NCBI RefSeq assembly: GCF_005771405.1
Contig: NZ_VAUA01000009.1
Coordinates: 62,001 to 126,000 of the forward strand
DNA from: Parasedimentitalea maritima
Lineage (GTDB): Bacteria > Pseudomonadota > Alphaproteobacteria > Rhodobacterales > Rhodobacteraceae
DNA: 64,000 bases
Reading direction: 5' to 3'
Shown: positions 16,753 through 24,515 of the stretch, in pieces
How positions within the stretch are numbered: position 1 is the first letter of the stretch
Layout of the letters: every line of letters starts with the position of its first letter
Program-made: the position numbers and the translations under genes
Notes under the pieces: model-generated
What the model was told of the DNA's origin: nothing
Seen by the model: only the letters and a program-made list of their open reading frames with translations
Database searches by the model: none

Positions 16753-18186
16753 ATGGTCCGACTTGGCATCGCATTCGCACTTTCCATAACCCTGACGCTC
16801 GGCTCTGCTGTTCTGGCACAGGATGGCCAGGTTATCTCTACTCAGGACGAAATTGGCGGCGTCTATGAGGGCACGTTTCGGGGCGGTTTGCAGCATGGCA
16901 CTGGCACCTATCGACTGCCAAATGGGTACGAATACTCCGGGGATTGGGTGGATGGAGAGATCATTGGCCAGGGCGTTGCCCGCTTCCCTAACGGATCCGT
17001 CTATGAGGGCAGTTTTGCCAGCGGCAAACCCGAAGGACAGGGAAAAATCACATTTTCTGACGGTGGCACCTATGAAGGCGATTGGGTCAACGGGGTCATC
17101 AGCGGCCAAGGCGTTGTCATCTACGCCAATGGTGTGCGCTACGAAGGCAGTTTTGTTGATGCCCAGCATAATGGCCGCGGCGTCATGCAGAACCCCGGTG
17201 GCTATGAATACAATGGGGACTGGGTCAACGGAAAGAAACAGGGCAAGGCCACGATCACCTATTCCAACGGGGCGGTATATGAAGGTGACGTTCAGGACGG
17301 TAAACTACATGGGCAAGGCAAGCTGACCCTTCCCGATGGGCTGGTATATGACGGCCAATGGGCGGACGACCAAATGCATGGTACCGGCCTGCTGACCCAA
17401 CCCAATGGTGATATCTACGACGGGCCGCTGGATACCGGCCGACGCCAGGGTCAGGGGCGCCTAACCTATGCCAACGGAGACACCTATCAGGGTGATTTCA
17501 ATAATGACCAGCGCGAGGGACAGGGCACCTTCACCGGCACGGACGGATACATTTACACCGGCGCTTGGCTGGGCGGGCAGATCGAGGGTGATGGTCATGT
17601 CACCTATCCCGACGGATCCATCTATGTGGGCCAGTTTCGCGCTGACCTGGCGGATGGTCAGGGCAAAATCACATATAAGGACGGATCTACCTACGAAGGC
17701 AGCTGGATTGCAGGCGTCATCGAAGGTGCTGGAACAGCCACCTATCCCAACGGGGTGATCTATACCGGCGACTTCAAAAATGCCCGCAACCATGGACAGG
17801 GCATCATGACCTATACAGACGGGTATCGCTATGATGGCGGCTGGAAGAATAGACTGCGTCATGGAGAGGCAAAGGTCACCTATGCAGATGGCTCTATCTA
17901 CACGGGCGCATTTTCCGAAGGCCAGCGTCACGGTACCGGAAAAATAGAAATGCCGGATGGGTTCGTCTACGAGGGAGATTGGGATCAAGGCAAAATCAGT
18001 GGTCAGGGCGTTGCGACCTATGCCAATGGAGATGTCTACGAGGGGCATTTCCTGAACAGCAAACGCCAAGGCGCCGGAACCATGCGTTATTCCAGTGGTC
18101 AGGAGATCAGCGGGAGCTGGGACAATGGCGCCCCCCCTGCTGAAGAAACCACCAATGATGGCGCAGCGGCAACTGACGGCGGCTGA
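16753..18186 (+). CDS. Secreted protein with about 19 MORN repeats
   Basis: 477 aa. A signal peptide (residues 1-22, ending VLAQDG) is followed by an almost unbroken array of about 19 MORN repeats of 23 residues, each with the core YEGxWxxGxxxGxGxxxxxDG (for example VYEGSF, TYEGDW, IYTGDF). The tail is short and acidic. MORN arrays form elongated beta-sheet rods and in bacteria are mostly found in envelope or secreted proteins; binding of lipid or protein is proposed for eukaryotic ones. The protein should lie in the periplasm or outside. The repeats are diverged, so this is not a recent expansion. The gene stands alone. Confidence 0.88.
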   Translation: MVRLGIAFALSITLTLGSAVLAQDGQVISTQDEIGGVYEGTFRGGLQHGTGTYRLPNGYEYSGDWVDGEIIGQGVARFPNGSVYEGSFASGKPEGQGKITFSDGGTYEGDWVNGVISGQGVVIYANGVRYEGSFVDAQHNGRGVMQNPGGYEYNGDWVNGKKQGKATITYSNGAVYEGDVQDGKLHGQGKLTLPDGLVYDGQWADDQMHGTGLLTQPNGDIYDGPLDTGRRQGQGRLTYANGDTYQGDFNNDQREGQGTFTGTDGYIYTGAWLGGQIEGDGHVTYPDGSIYVGQFRADLADGQGKITYKDGSTYEGSWIAGVIEGAGTATYPNGVIYTGDFKNARNHGQGIMTYTDGYRYDGGWKNRLRHGEAKVTYADGSIYTGAFSEGQRHGTGKIEMPDGFVYEGDWDQGKISGQGVATYANGDVYEGHFLNSKRQGAGTMRYSSGQEISGSWDNGAPPAEETTNDGAAATDGG

Positions 18187-18194
18187 CCCAGACC

Positions 18195-18218
18195 AAAAGG
18201 TGCGCGCAAGCACGCACC
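18195..18218 (-). terminator. Terminator of the FMN-protein gene
   Basis: Six-base-pair stem GGTGCG / CGCACC that on the minus strand is followed by TTTT. It lies between the convergent MORN and FMN-protein genes. Confidence 0.55.
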
Positions 18219-18249
18219 CTACAGCCTCTCAACATGCCGCCCCTGATCG

Positions 18250-18915
18250 TCAGCCGATCCGAATTCGGCTCAGATGATCGGGCATGTTAACCCCCGAAAG
18301 ATTCGCGGGATCCGCTTCGGGGTGTTGCAACTGCAATGACATCGGCACAACGCCTGCCCAAATCGGCAGCGCGTAATCTTCGTCGTCATCTTTGGGGGCG
18401 CCGTCGCGGATTTTAGCCGAGGCTTCCTCGATTGGGATGCGTAAAACCGCTGTTGCCTTGATCTCTTGCTCTGTGATCGGGCGCAGAGTTTCCCAACGGC
18501 CCGGAAACAAGCCATCCGTCATGGCCTTTAACCGTGCTTCTTTGGCAGCTGGGTCAACGATTTTCTCAGCCCGCCCAAAGACCATTGCGGATCGGAAATT
18601 CACTGAATGGTGAAAAGCTGAGCGCGCCAATACATAGCCATCCATTAGGGTCACGGTTATGCAAACGTCTGCACCCTCCATCGCCCGAATGGCCCGGCTG
18701 GCTGAGGACCCATGCCAGTACAGATGATCCCCCTCGCGCCACTGCAGGGTTGGCAGAACTGACGGCCGGCCATCAAGCTGGTATCCAATATGGGCCAGGG
18801 GCATCGCGTCCAGCACTGAATAGAGGGTGTCGCGATCATAGCTACCGCGTTCATGGCTGCGTCGAAGACGGCTGCGTTCAGTTTTCAATTCGGCATCTTG
18901 TGGATTCTGGGTCAT
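18250..18915 (-). CDS. Pyridoxamine 5'-phosphate oxidase-related FMN-binding protein
   Basis: 221 aa flavin-reductase-like split barrel of the COG3467 type. LYSVLDAMPLAHIGYQLDG and YWHGSSASRAI are the family hallmarks near the FMN phosphate site. It is probably an FMN enzyme or a haem/flavin-handling protein rather than the true PdxH. The start MTQNPQDAEL avoids a long overlap with the divergent regulator; a longer open frame exists. The divergent MocR-type gene across 96 bases is a typical regulator for PLP-related enzymes, which fits. Confidence 0.82.
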   Translation of the reverse strand: MTQNPQDAELKTERSRLRRSHERGSYDRDTLYSVLDAMPLAHIGYQLDGRPSVLPTLQWREGDHLYWHGSSASRAIRAMEGADVCITVTLMDGYVLARSAFHHSVNFRSAMVFGRAEKIVDPAAKEARLKAMTDGLFPGRWETLRPITEQEIKATAVLRIPIEEASAKIRDGAPKDDDEDYALPIWAGVVPMSLQLQHPEADPANLSGVNMPDHLSRIRIG

Positions 18916-18946
18916 GTACCTGGTCTCATTCAAAGTGTCTTTCGGC

Positions 18947-18977
18947 TTGACAGGTATCGCCCCTGCGGACTTAAAAT
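18947..18977 (+). promoter_or_regulatory. Candidate sigma-70-type promoter of the MocR gene
   Basis: Perfect -35 hexamer TTGACA (18947-18952) and -10-like TAAAAT (18972-18977), spacer 18-19 bases depending on the register. The ATG is 34 bases downstream. The spacer is on the long side, which would suit an activated promoter. Confidence 0.5.
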
Positions 18978-19011
18978 AAGCTCCACTTATCGACAAAAAG
19001 ACCAGTCCAAT

Positions 19012-20382
19012 ATGGCAGATCTTGCCCATCTTTTATCCCAAGCCAATCCAAGCCCACGATACGTACAGATTGGCGACGGGTTGAGAAACCAAATTTCCGA
19101 AGGTCATCTGGTTGCGGGCTCACGGCTGCCTGCCTCTCGTGCGCTGGCACAGGACCTTGGGGTGGCGCGATCAACTGTCGTCACCGCTTATGATCAGCTG
19201 ATCGCAGAAGGATACCTGGAAGCCCGCCAAGGTGCGGGGATTTTTGTCTGTGACGTGGCCCCAATTGCGCCTACCCGAGTACTGCCACCACAAAGTCCAA
19301 AACGGCCCCCGCAAGAGAAGCAGTTGTTGTTGCCCGGTGCCCCTGATCCTGACATTTTCCCAATCCAACCCTGGGCACGTTGTGTGGCGCGCGTCGCCCG
19401 GAGCACTCCGCAGGCACTGGTCCATCAAGACGACCCGTTTGGCGACCCGGTCTTACGCCGCGAAATCGCAGCCTATGCTGGGCGTTGGCGCGGCATTGTT
19501 GCCACGGCGGATCAGGTCATCGTCACCAGCGGTGCGAGTGAAGCGCTGAGACTGGCGATGGAGCTGCTTGTCAGCGACAACCACATTGCACTTGAATCCC
19601 CCGGATACGTGCCCACCCAAAAGTTTGCTTCGGCGCGGGGCTGGACTATTAACTGGATGTCTGTTGGTGCGCAGGGTGCAGCACTGCCGAAACAGGCCGC
19701 AGAGGTCACAGTGCTGACCCCATCGCATCAATTTCCGCTGGGAGGCAGCCTACCCATCCCCGTACGGCAAGCATTTTTACAAGCAGCGGCCGAGCGGAAT
19801 GGCTGGATCATAGAAGACGATTTCGACAGCGAGTTCCGCTATGCCGGGCAGCCGGTTCCAGCTATGGCGGCGCTGGATCACCATGGTTGTTGCGTTTATG
19901 CAGGTACGTTTTCCAAAACGTTTTCGCATTCATTGCGCTTGGGATATCTGATCCTCCCCTCTAGCTTGATCAGTCATTTTCGAGACACCCTGAACCAGAC
20001 GGTTGGCGGAGCCCCGATCACAGCACAACGGCCGCTGGCCGAATTCATGGCCTCGGGACAATATGATCGCCATATTCGCCGGGCCCGACGCCTATATGCG
20101 CAGCGCTACGCAGTGGCGGCGGCGGCTATCGCAGACTGGCCCGATCATCTTGGTCATTTCCACCCCCATCAGGCCGGTATGCAAATCGCTTTTCATTTGG
20201 CATCTCCTCACAATGAGCAAGAGATGGTCAAAGCTGCACAAGCCGCTGGATTTTCAATCAGTTCACTGTCTCGCTATGATCCCAGCGGGCAGACACGAGG
20301 ACTATTGATCGGATTTTGCCAGTCGGAACCCGAACAATTGAAGGACCAGATTGAGCGATTGGGACGTGCGATCCAAATCTAA
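19012..20382 (+). CDS. MocR-family regulator, PdxR-like
   Basis: 456 aa. An N-terminal GntR winged helix (LPASRALAQDLGVARSTVVTAYDQL, about residues 35-75) is fused through a linker to an aminotransferase-like domain with the PLP lysine in AGTFSKTFSHSLRLGY. This architecture is that of PdxR and related MocR regulators, which bind PLP as effector. The divergent gene encodes a pyridoxamine-phosphate-oxidase-like flavoprotein, so control of it is likely but unproven. The start MADLAHLLSQ is placed just after the candidate promoter; the reading frame is open further upstream over the other gene. Confidence 0.88.
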   Translation: MADLAHLLSQANPSPRYVQIGDGLRNQISEGHLVAGSRLPASRALAQDLGVARSTVVTAYDQLIAEGYLEARQGAGIFVCDVAPIAPTRVLPPQSPKRPPQEKQLLLPGAPDPDIFPIQPWARCVARVARSTPQALVHQDDPFGDPVLRREIAAYAGRWRGIVATADQVIVTSGASEALRLAMELLVSDNHIALESPGYVPTQKFASARGWTINWMSVGAQGAALPKQAAEVTVLTPSHQFPLGGSLPIPVRQAFLQAAAERNGWIIEDDFDSEFRYAGQPVPAMAALDHHGCCVYAGTFSKTFSHSLRLGYLILPSSLISHFRDTLNQTVGGAPITAQRPLAEFMASGQYDRHIRRARRLYAQRYAVAAAAIADWPDHLGHFHPHQAGMQIAFHLASPHNEQEMVKAAQAAGFSISSLSRYDPSGQTRGLLIGFCQSEPEQLKDQIERLGRAIQI

Positions 20383-20403
20383 AATAAAACTACCGATTGA
20401 GGC

Positions 20404-20431
20404 TTTTCATTTACCAAAGGGGATGTATAAA
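20404..20431 (+). promoter_or_regulatory. Candidate promoter of the leu leader
   Basis: A TATAAA -10 box at 20426-20431 with a weak TTTTCA -35 at 20404-20409. Transcription would begin around 20437-20439, right at the ATG of the leader peptide, which would make the leader open frame nearly leaderless. Confidence 0.4.
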
Positions 20432-20439
20432 TCGCTGCC

Positions 20440-20526
20440 ATGATCAACCGCGCACATATCCTATCCACCGACGCTGCCATTTGCAGCGCGTCGTTGCGTG
20501 GCCTACTGATCCTAACTCGCCTCTGA
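20440..20526 (+). CDS. leuL: leuA leader peptide (leucine-rich, 28 aa)
   Basis: A 28-codon frame begins MINRAHILSTDAAICSAS. Its last eleven codons encode L-R-G-L-L-I-L-T-R-L and then TGA: five leucines, two of them adjacent, just before a long hairpin and 80 bases upstream of leuA. This is the layout of amino-acid attenuator leader peptides: low charged leucine tRNA would stall the ribosome at the Leu codons and shift the downstream pairing. There is no evident ribosome site at normal distance (an AGGGG lies about 20 bases upstream), so initiation may be leaderless. It is called from sequence alone. Confidence 0.75.
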   Translation: MINRAHILSTDAAICSASLRGLLILTRL

Positions 20527-20571
20527 GCGTGCCATCCGGCGCGTCCGCTCAGAGGGGATCGCCAGCGCGCC
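20472..20571 (+). promoter_or_regulatory. leuA attenuator hairpins
   Basis: Three pairings are visible. Within the leader frame CGCTGC / GCAGCG (20472-20488, loop CATTT) could be a pause hairpin. A perfect 10-bp stem CCTCTGAGCG / CGCTCAGAGG (20520-20555) contains the leader stop codon in its left arm. An alternative GGCGCG (20538-20543) with CGCGCC (20566-20571) cannot coexist with the 10-bp stem. No T run follows the stem, so termination may be Rho-aided or control may be translational. Confidence 0.65.
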
Positions 20572-20605
20572 ACATGGCTTAGGACAGACACGAAAGATAC
20601 CCAAC

Positions 20606-22180
20606 ATGACAAATACATCCGATAAAGACCGCGTAGTGATCTTTGACACCACCCTGCGTGATGGCGAGCAAAGCCCCGGCGCGACCATGACCCACAATGA
20701 GAAGCTGGAAATTGCTGGGCTGCTCGACGATATGGGCGTCGATATTATCGAGGCAGGTTTTCCAATTGCCTCGGAAGGCGACTTCAACGCCGTCTCAGAA
20801 ATCGCCAAGAACTCCAGAAACAGCCGTATCTGTGGCCTGGCGCGTGCTAAAACCGGCGATATCGACCGCTGCTGGGACGCGATCAAACACGCCGAGAAGA
20901 ACCGGATCCACACCTTTATCGGCACCTCGCCGCTGCACCGCGCGATCCCAAACCTGTCGATGGATGAAATGGCGGATGTGATCCACCAGACCGTCACCCA
21001 TGCCCGCAACCTGTGTGACAATGTTCAGTGGTCGCCGATGGATGCCACCCGGACCGAGTGGGACTACCTGTGCCGGGTGATCGAGATTGCGATCAAGGCT
21101 GGCGCCAGCACCATCAACATCCCTGACACCGTGGGCTACACCGCCCCGATGGAAAGCGCCGATCTGATCAAGCGTCTGATCGAAACTGTACCGGGCGCTG
21201 ATGATGTGATCTTTGCCACCCATTGCCACAACGACCTTGGCATGGCGACAGCGAACTCGCTGGCGGCGGTGGCTGGTGGTGCGCGTCAGATCGAATGCAC
21301 CATCAACGGCTTGGGCGAACGGGCGGGTAACACTGCGCTGGAAGAGGTGGTGATGGCGCTGAAAGTGCGCAATGACATCATGCCTTGGAACACCGGCATC
21401 GACACCAAGAAAATCATGCATATCTCGCGGCGTGTTGCTGCGGTGTCCGGCTTTGCGGTGCAGTTCAACAAGGCCATCGTCGGCAAGAACGCCTTTGCAC
21501 ACGAGTCCGGTATCCACCAGGATGGCATGCTGAAGAACGCTGAAACATTTGAGATCATGCGCCCTGCCGATGTGGGCCTGTCGGGCACGTCGCTGCCATT
21601 GGGCAAACACTCGGGCCGCGCAGCGCTGCGCGACAAGCTGGAGCAGTTTGGCTTTGAGGTGGGTGATAACCAACTCAAGGACGTCTTTGTCCGTTTCAAA
21701 GAGCTGGCTGATCGCAAAAAAGAGGTGTTTGACGACGATATCATCGCGCTGATGCGGTCTGGCGAGGATGCTGAAAACGATCATCTGCAAATTGTCTCAA
21801 TGAAAGTGGTTTGTGGGACTGGTGGTCCGGCTGAATCCACAATCGAGATGGAAATCGACGGCAAAGACGTGAGCGCCACTGAAACCGGTGACGGCCCAGT
21901 GGATGCGACGTTCAAAGCGATCCGTGAGATCTATCCCAACACAGCCACCCTGCAACTGTACCAAGTGCAGGCTGTGACCGAAGGTACGGATGCGCAGGCA
22001 ACGGTTTCAGTCCGGTTGGAAGAAGACGGCATGATTGCCACCGGTGAAAGCGCCAATACAGACACTGTTGTGGCCTCGGCCAAGGCCTATGTAAACGCGC
22101 TGAACCGGTTGATCGTGCGTCGCGGTAAAGTTGGTGAAGGTGTTGATGCGCGCGAGATCTCTTACAAAGATCTCACCTAA
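20606..22180 (+). CDS. leuA: 2-isopropylmalate synthase
   Basis: 524 aa, first committed enzyme of leucine synthesis: 2-ketoisovalerate plus acetyl-CoA to 2-isopropylmalate, in the cytosol. The N-terminal catalytic barrel has FDTTLRDGEQSPG and the metal site HCHNDLG; the linker and the C-terminal regulatory domain that binds leucine for feedback inhibition (from about residue 390) are complete. A weak GAAAG lies 9 bases before ATG. The leucine-rich leader and hairpins directly upstream suggest transcriptional or translational control by leucine supply in addition to feedback. Confidence 0.97.
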   Translation: MTNTSDKDRVVIFDTTLRDGEQSPGATMTHNEKLEIAGLLDDMGVDIIEAGFPIASEGDFNAVSEIAKNSRNSRICGLARAKTGDIDRCWDAIKHAEKNRIHTFIGTSPLHRAIPNLSMDEMADVIHQTVTHARNLCDNVQWSPMDATRTEWDYLCRVIEIAIKAGASTINIPDTVGYTAPMESADLIKRLIETVPGADDVIFATHCHNDLGMATANSLAAVAGGARQIECTINGLGERAGNTALEEVVMALKVRNDIMPWNTGIDTKKIMHISRRVAAVSGFAVQFNKAIVGKNAFAHESGIHQDGMLKNAETFEIMRPADVGLSGTSLPLGKHSGRAALRDKLEQFGFEVGDNQLKDVFVRFKELADRKKEVFDDDIIALMRSGEDAENDHLQIVSMKVVCGTGGPAESTIEMEIDGKDVSATETGDGPVDATFKAIREIYPNTATLQLYQVQAVTEGTDAQATVSVRLEEDGMIATGESANTDTVVASAKAYVNALNRLIVRRGKVGEGVDAREISYKDLT

Positions 22181-22192
22181 ATTTGTGAATCT

Positions 22193-22225
22193 GGCCTCCT
22201 CACCTCGGCTGTCGGTGGGGAGGTC
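22193..22225 (+). terminator. Hairpin downstream of leuA
   Basis: GGCCTCCTCACC pairs with GGTGGGGAGGTC (one G-T wobble) around a 9-base loop shortly after the leuA stop. There is no T run, so it is a weak or Rho-assisted terminator or an RNA-stabilising 3' end. Confidence 0.5.
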
Positions 22226-22296
22226 AATGGCATAACCATGTCCCAGCACGGGGCACAACTTTCTAAAATTATTTTTAACGATCTCTCAATTTGACG

Positions 22297-23772
22297 ATGT
22301 TATCATTCTTGTCGAACAAGATGCTCACATCCTCCGGAGGGCCCGTTTTGCCCCAGGCAAGTTTTAGAATCGCGGACGACCCGACCAACCAGTCGCAATT
22401 GGATCACGCTACCGCCCTGATGCAGGTCGGCCAGCACCGCCAGGCATTTGTTCAGCTGCAACCATTGGTCAAAGCGGACCCGATGAACCCCTCGCTCCTT
22501 GAGGCTGTCTCTGACTGTTACTGGCTAATGGGGACAACAGGCCAATCGATGGTGGTACTCAACACCATCGCAGATATCTGGCCAGATAACGTTGCTATTT
22601 GGGGCAAGTTAGGTGCTCGCAACTTGGCGCTCGGTGACAAGTCGGCGGCGGAAACTGCATTTGAACGCATGTTAGCCCTGACGCCGGACTCTGCTTTGGC
22701 CCTTGCGGCGCTTAACCTGATCAAGACATTTGCCCCAGACAGCCCGCGTGCGCAAAAACTGCGCCTGTTGGCTGCTGATACGTCGTTGAGCATTGAAGAA
22801 ACCACAGGTGTTATCAACGCCCTTGGCCAGATTGAGTCCTCAGCGGGAAACACCAAAGAGGCCTTCTGCTACTTCCAACAAGCCAAAGATGCCACGCCCG
22901 GGGAGTATGCGCCAAACGAAATTGACGCCAAGGTTGCTGACCAGTGTCAGGCGTTTGATCCTAAAACAACGCCCGAAGCGGCAAGTGAATGCGCTGAGCC
23001 AAGATTTGCATTTGTTGTTGGCCTGCCGCGCTCTGGCACGACCCTATTGACGGCAATGCTGAGCAGACATGCTCGTGTGTCATCCAATGGTGAAAGCCCC
23101 AGCTTGATTGACACCAAACTGGCACTCAAACAGATTGTGCAGCAGGATTTCCCCAGCACTGGGCATTGGCAGTGGTGCCAACACGCCAGCCCTAGCCTGC
23201 TGGCTGCTGCGCGGCAGACTTTTCGAAAGAAGAACCTGCCTGAAAGCGTCGAACATCTATCGGTGGTCGTTGAAAAACTTCCGCAGAATGCCTTTGAAAT
23301 GGGTTTTGCCCGCATGATGCTACCGGACGCAAAGTTCATTTTTATGGCGCGTCACCCATTGGATGTTGGGCTTTCGCTGTTCACCAATGGCTTTGCAACG
23401 GGTCACGCCTACACCAAACAGCTGGAATGGATCGGCCATATGATCCATGCGTCTTATGCGTCGTTGGAAGATTACCAGCTGAAGCTTGGCAGTCGGCTGC
23501 GCATACAATCCTATCGCGCCCTGGTTCAATCTCCGGAACCGCAAATGAAAGAGATAACCGACCACCTTGGGCTGGACTGGGATCAGTCGTGCCTGTCCCC
23601 CCAACACAGCGAGGATGCGTTAAAGACAGCTTCGGTGCTGCAGGTCCGAGAGGGCATCAATCAAAAGGGTATTGGCAAGTGGAAGCGCTTTGAGACCGAA
23701 CTGGCCCCACTGATAGAGGCATTGGGCGGCTGGCACTGGATCCGCGCCTGGGAAGAAGAGGACGCGGCCTAG
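22297..23772 (+). CDS. TPR-sulfotransferase
   Basis: About 491 aa. The N-terminal 200 residues are helical tetratricopeptide-like repeats (HATALMQVGQHRQAFVQLQPL and following). The C-terminal half is a PAPS-dependent sulfotransferase domain with the 5'-phosphosulfate loop GLPRSGTTLL near residue 242 and the 3'-phosphate region FMARHPLDVGLS. Family members sulfate sugars, lipids or proteins; roseobacters carry many. There is no signal peptide, so it is cytosolic or membrane-associated. The start is uncertain among TTG 22291, ATG 22297 and ATG 22321, none with a good ribosome site. Confidence 0.85.
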   Translation: MLSFLSNKMLTSSGGPVLPQASFRIADDPTNQSQLDHATALMQVGQHRQAFVQLQPLVKADPMNPSLLEAVSDCYWLMGTTGQSMVVLNTIADIWPDNVAIWGKLGARNLALGDKSAAETAFERMLALTPDSALALAALNLIKTFAPDSPRAQKLRLLAADTSLSIEETTGVINALGQIESSAGNTKEAFCYFQQAKDATPGEYAPNEIDAKVADQCQAFDPKTTPEAASECAEPRFAFVVGLPRSGTTLLTAMLSRHARVSSNGESPSLIDTKLALKQIVQQDFPSTGHWQWCQHASPSLLAAARQTFRKKNLPESVEHLSVVVEKLPQNAFEMGFARMMLPDAKFIFMARHPLDVGLSLFTNGFATGHAYTKQLEWIGHMIHASYASLEDYQLKLGSRLRIQSYRALVQSPEPQMKEITDHLGLDWDQSCLSPQHSEDALKTASVLQVREGINQKGIGKWKRFETELAPLIEALGGWHWIRAWEEEDAA

Positions 23773-23892
23773 GATCTAAAGCGGCTTAGCCAAAGGACCC
23801 ATTGTCGACGATTGTGATCCAAGGCAGAAGGTGTACTCCCGCGCCCTAAGCTGGCCCGGCTATGCCGAACCAGATTAGGGACTTGGGCTGGG

Positions 23893-23960
23893 CACCGCTG
23901 TGCGGTGGAGGTTTTGTTGGGGAGGCGTTTCAATCGGCGTCGCTGAGAGACAACAAAACC
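23893..23960 (+). repeat. Two hairpins in a gene-free stretch
   Basis: CACCGC tgt GCGGTG (23893-23907) is followed by a perfect 10-bp inverted repeat GGTTTTGTTG (23910-23919) / CAACAAAACC (23951-23960) enclosing 31 bases. It lies between the sulfotransferase stop and the convergent DUF5071 stop. It may be a terminator pair or the ends of a small degenerate mobile element. No coding potential is convincing here. Confidence 0.5.
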
Positions 23961-23981
23961 GCTTGCGCTACCTCGGGAACG

Positions 23982-24326
23982 TTACTGTCCAAAATCATTT
24001 TGACTTGGGGCCGATACCAACTGGACAAGGTCAGCTTGCAGTTCTGATCGAGTTCTGAACGAGCAACTTTTCACCACAAGGTCAATCGCCCAACATTTCC
24101 ACATACCATCGTCTGAGGTTAAAATCTCTCTGATGTAAGGGACAATTTCGGGTCCTGCTTTAGCCAGCAATAGAGCTGTCGGTTCTGCAACTGGCCAGTT
24201 GGCATCTTGGACCCATTCGAGCAAATCGGGAAGAAGTGGGATAATTGCGGGATACCCAACATCAGCAGCATTCTCTATCGCCGCTAAGTCAAATTTATCT
24301 TTTGGAATACAGCGCCTTAAAACCAT
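23982..24326 (-). CDS. DUF5071-domain protein
   Basis: 114 aa, soluble. The pattern IPKDKFDLAAIENA, then LPDLLEWVQDANWPVAEPTALLL, then IREILTSDDGMWKCWAIDLVV matches what I know of DUF5071, a HEAT-like helical family with conserved Trp and Pro residues and no known function. Members occur sporadically, often among accessory genes. The gene is flanked on both sides by hairpin-rich non-coding DNA, and its composition is more AT-rich than leuA upstream. The start MVLRRCIPKD agrees with the family's N-terminus. Confidence 0.75.
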   Translation of the reverse strand: MVLRRCIPKDKFDLAAIENAADVGYPAIIPLLPDLLEWVQDANWPVAEPTALLLAKAGPEIVPYIREILTSDDGMWKCWAIDLVVKSCSFRTRSELQADLVQLVSAPSQNDFGQ

Positions 24327-24424
24327 AGCCCAATCTTCCCGAAAAGAGACAGCAAATCAACCAGAGACCTTTCAGGCGACATAGCCCCCTGCGCCGCGCA
24401 GCGGGGCCAGGCCCAAGGCTTTGC

Positions 24425-24500
24425 CTCTCATCTATGATGAGAGAACAAAGGCACGGGAGCCTTCCGGTTACTACGATGACCGGAACCGGTCACCGTAGTA
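24425..24500. repeat. Two strong inverted repeats downstream of the isochorismatase gene
   Basis: CTCTCATC tat GATGAGAG (24425-24443, perfect 8 bp) and TACTACG-A-TGACCGG aa CCGGTCA-C-CGTAGTA (24469-24500, 14 of 15 pairs). Both lie just beyond the stop of the minus-strand hydrolase gene. Neither has a T run, so they may stabilise the transcript end or belong to a repeat family. Confidence 0.6.
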
Positions 24501-24515
24501 TTTCCAATTGCGGGC

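Noticed and set aside
17461-18213. 250-codon minus-strand frame opposite the MORN gene
   Set aside because: Periodic isoleucine/glycine pattern mirrors the MORN repeats on the other strand; no ribosome site.
20795-21790. 331-codon minus-strand frame opposite leuA
   Set aside because: Shadow of a strongly conserved enzyme gene with high third-position GC; no independent support.
23862-24047. 61-codon plus-strand frame after the sulfotransferase
   Set aside because: It runs through the hairpins and into the DUF5071 gene on the other strand; composition is not gene-like.
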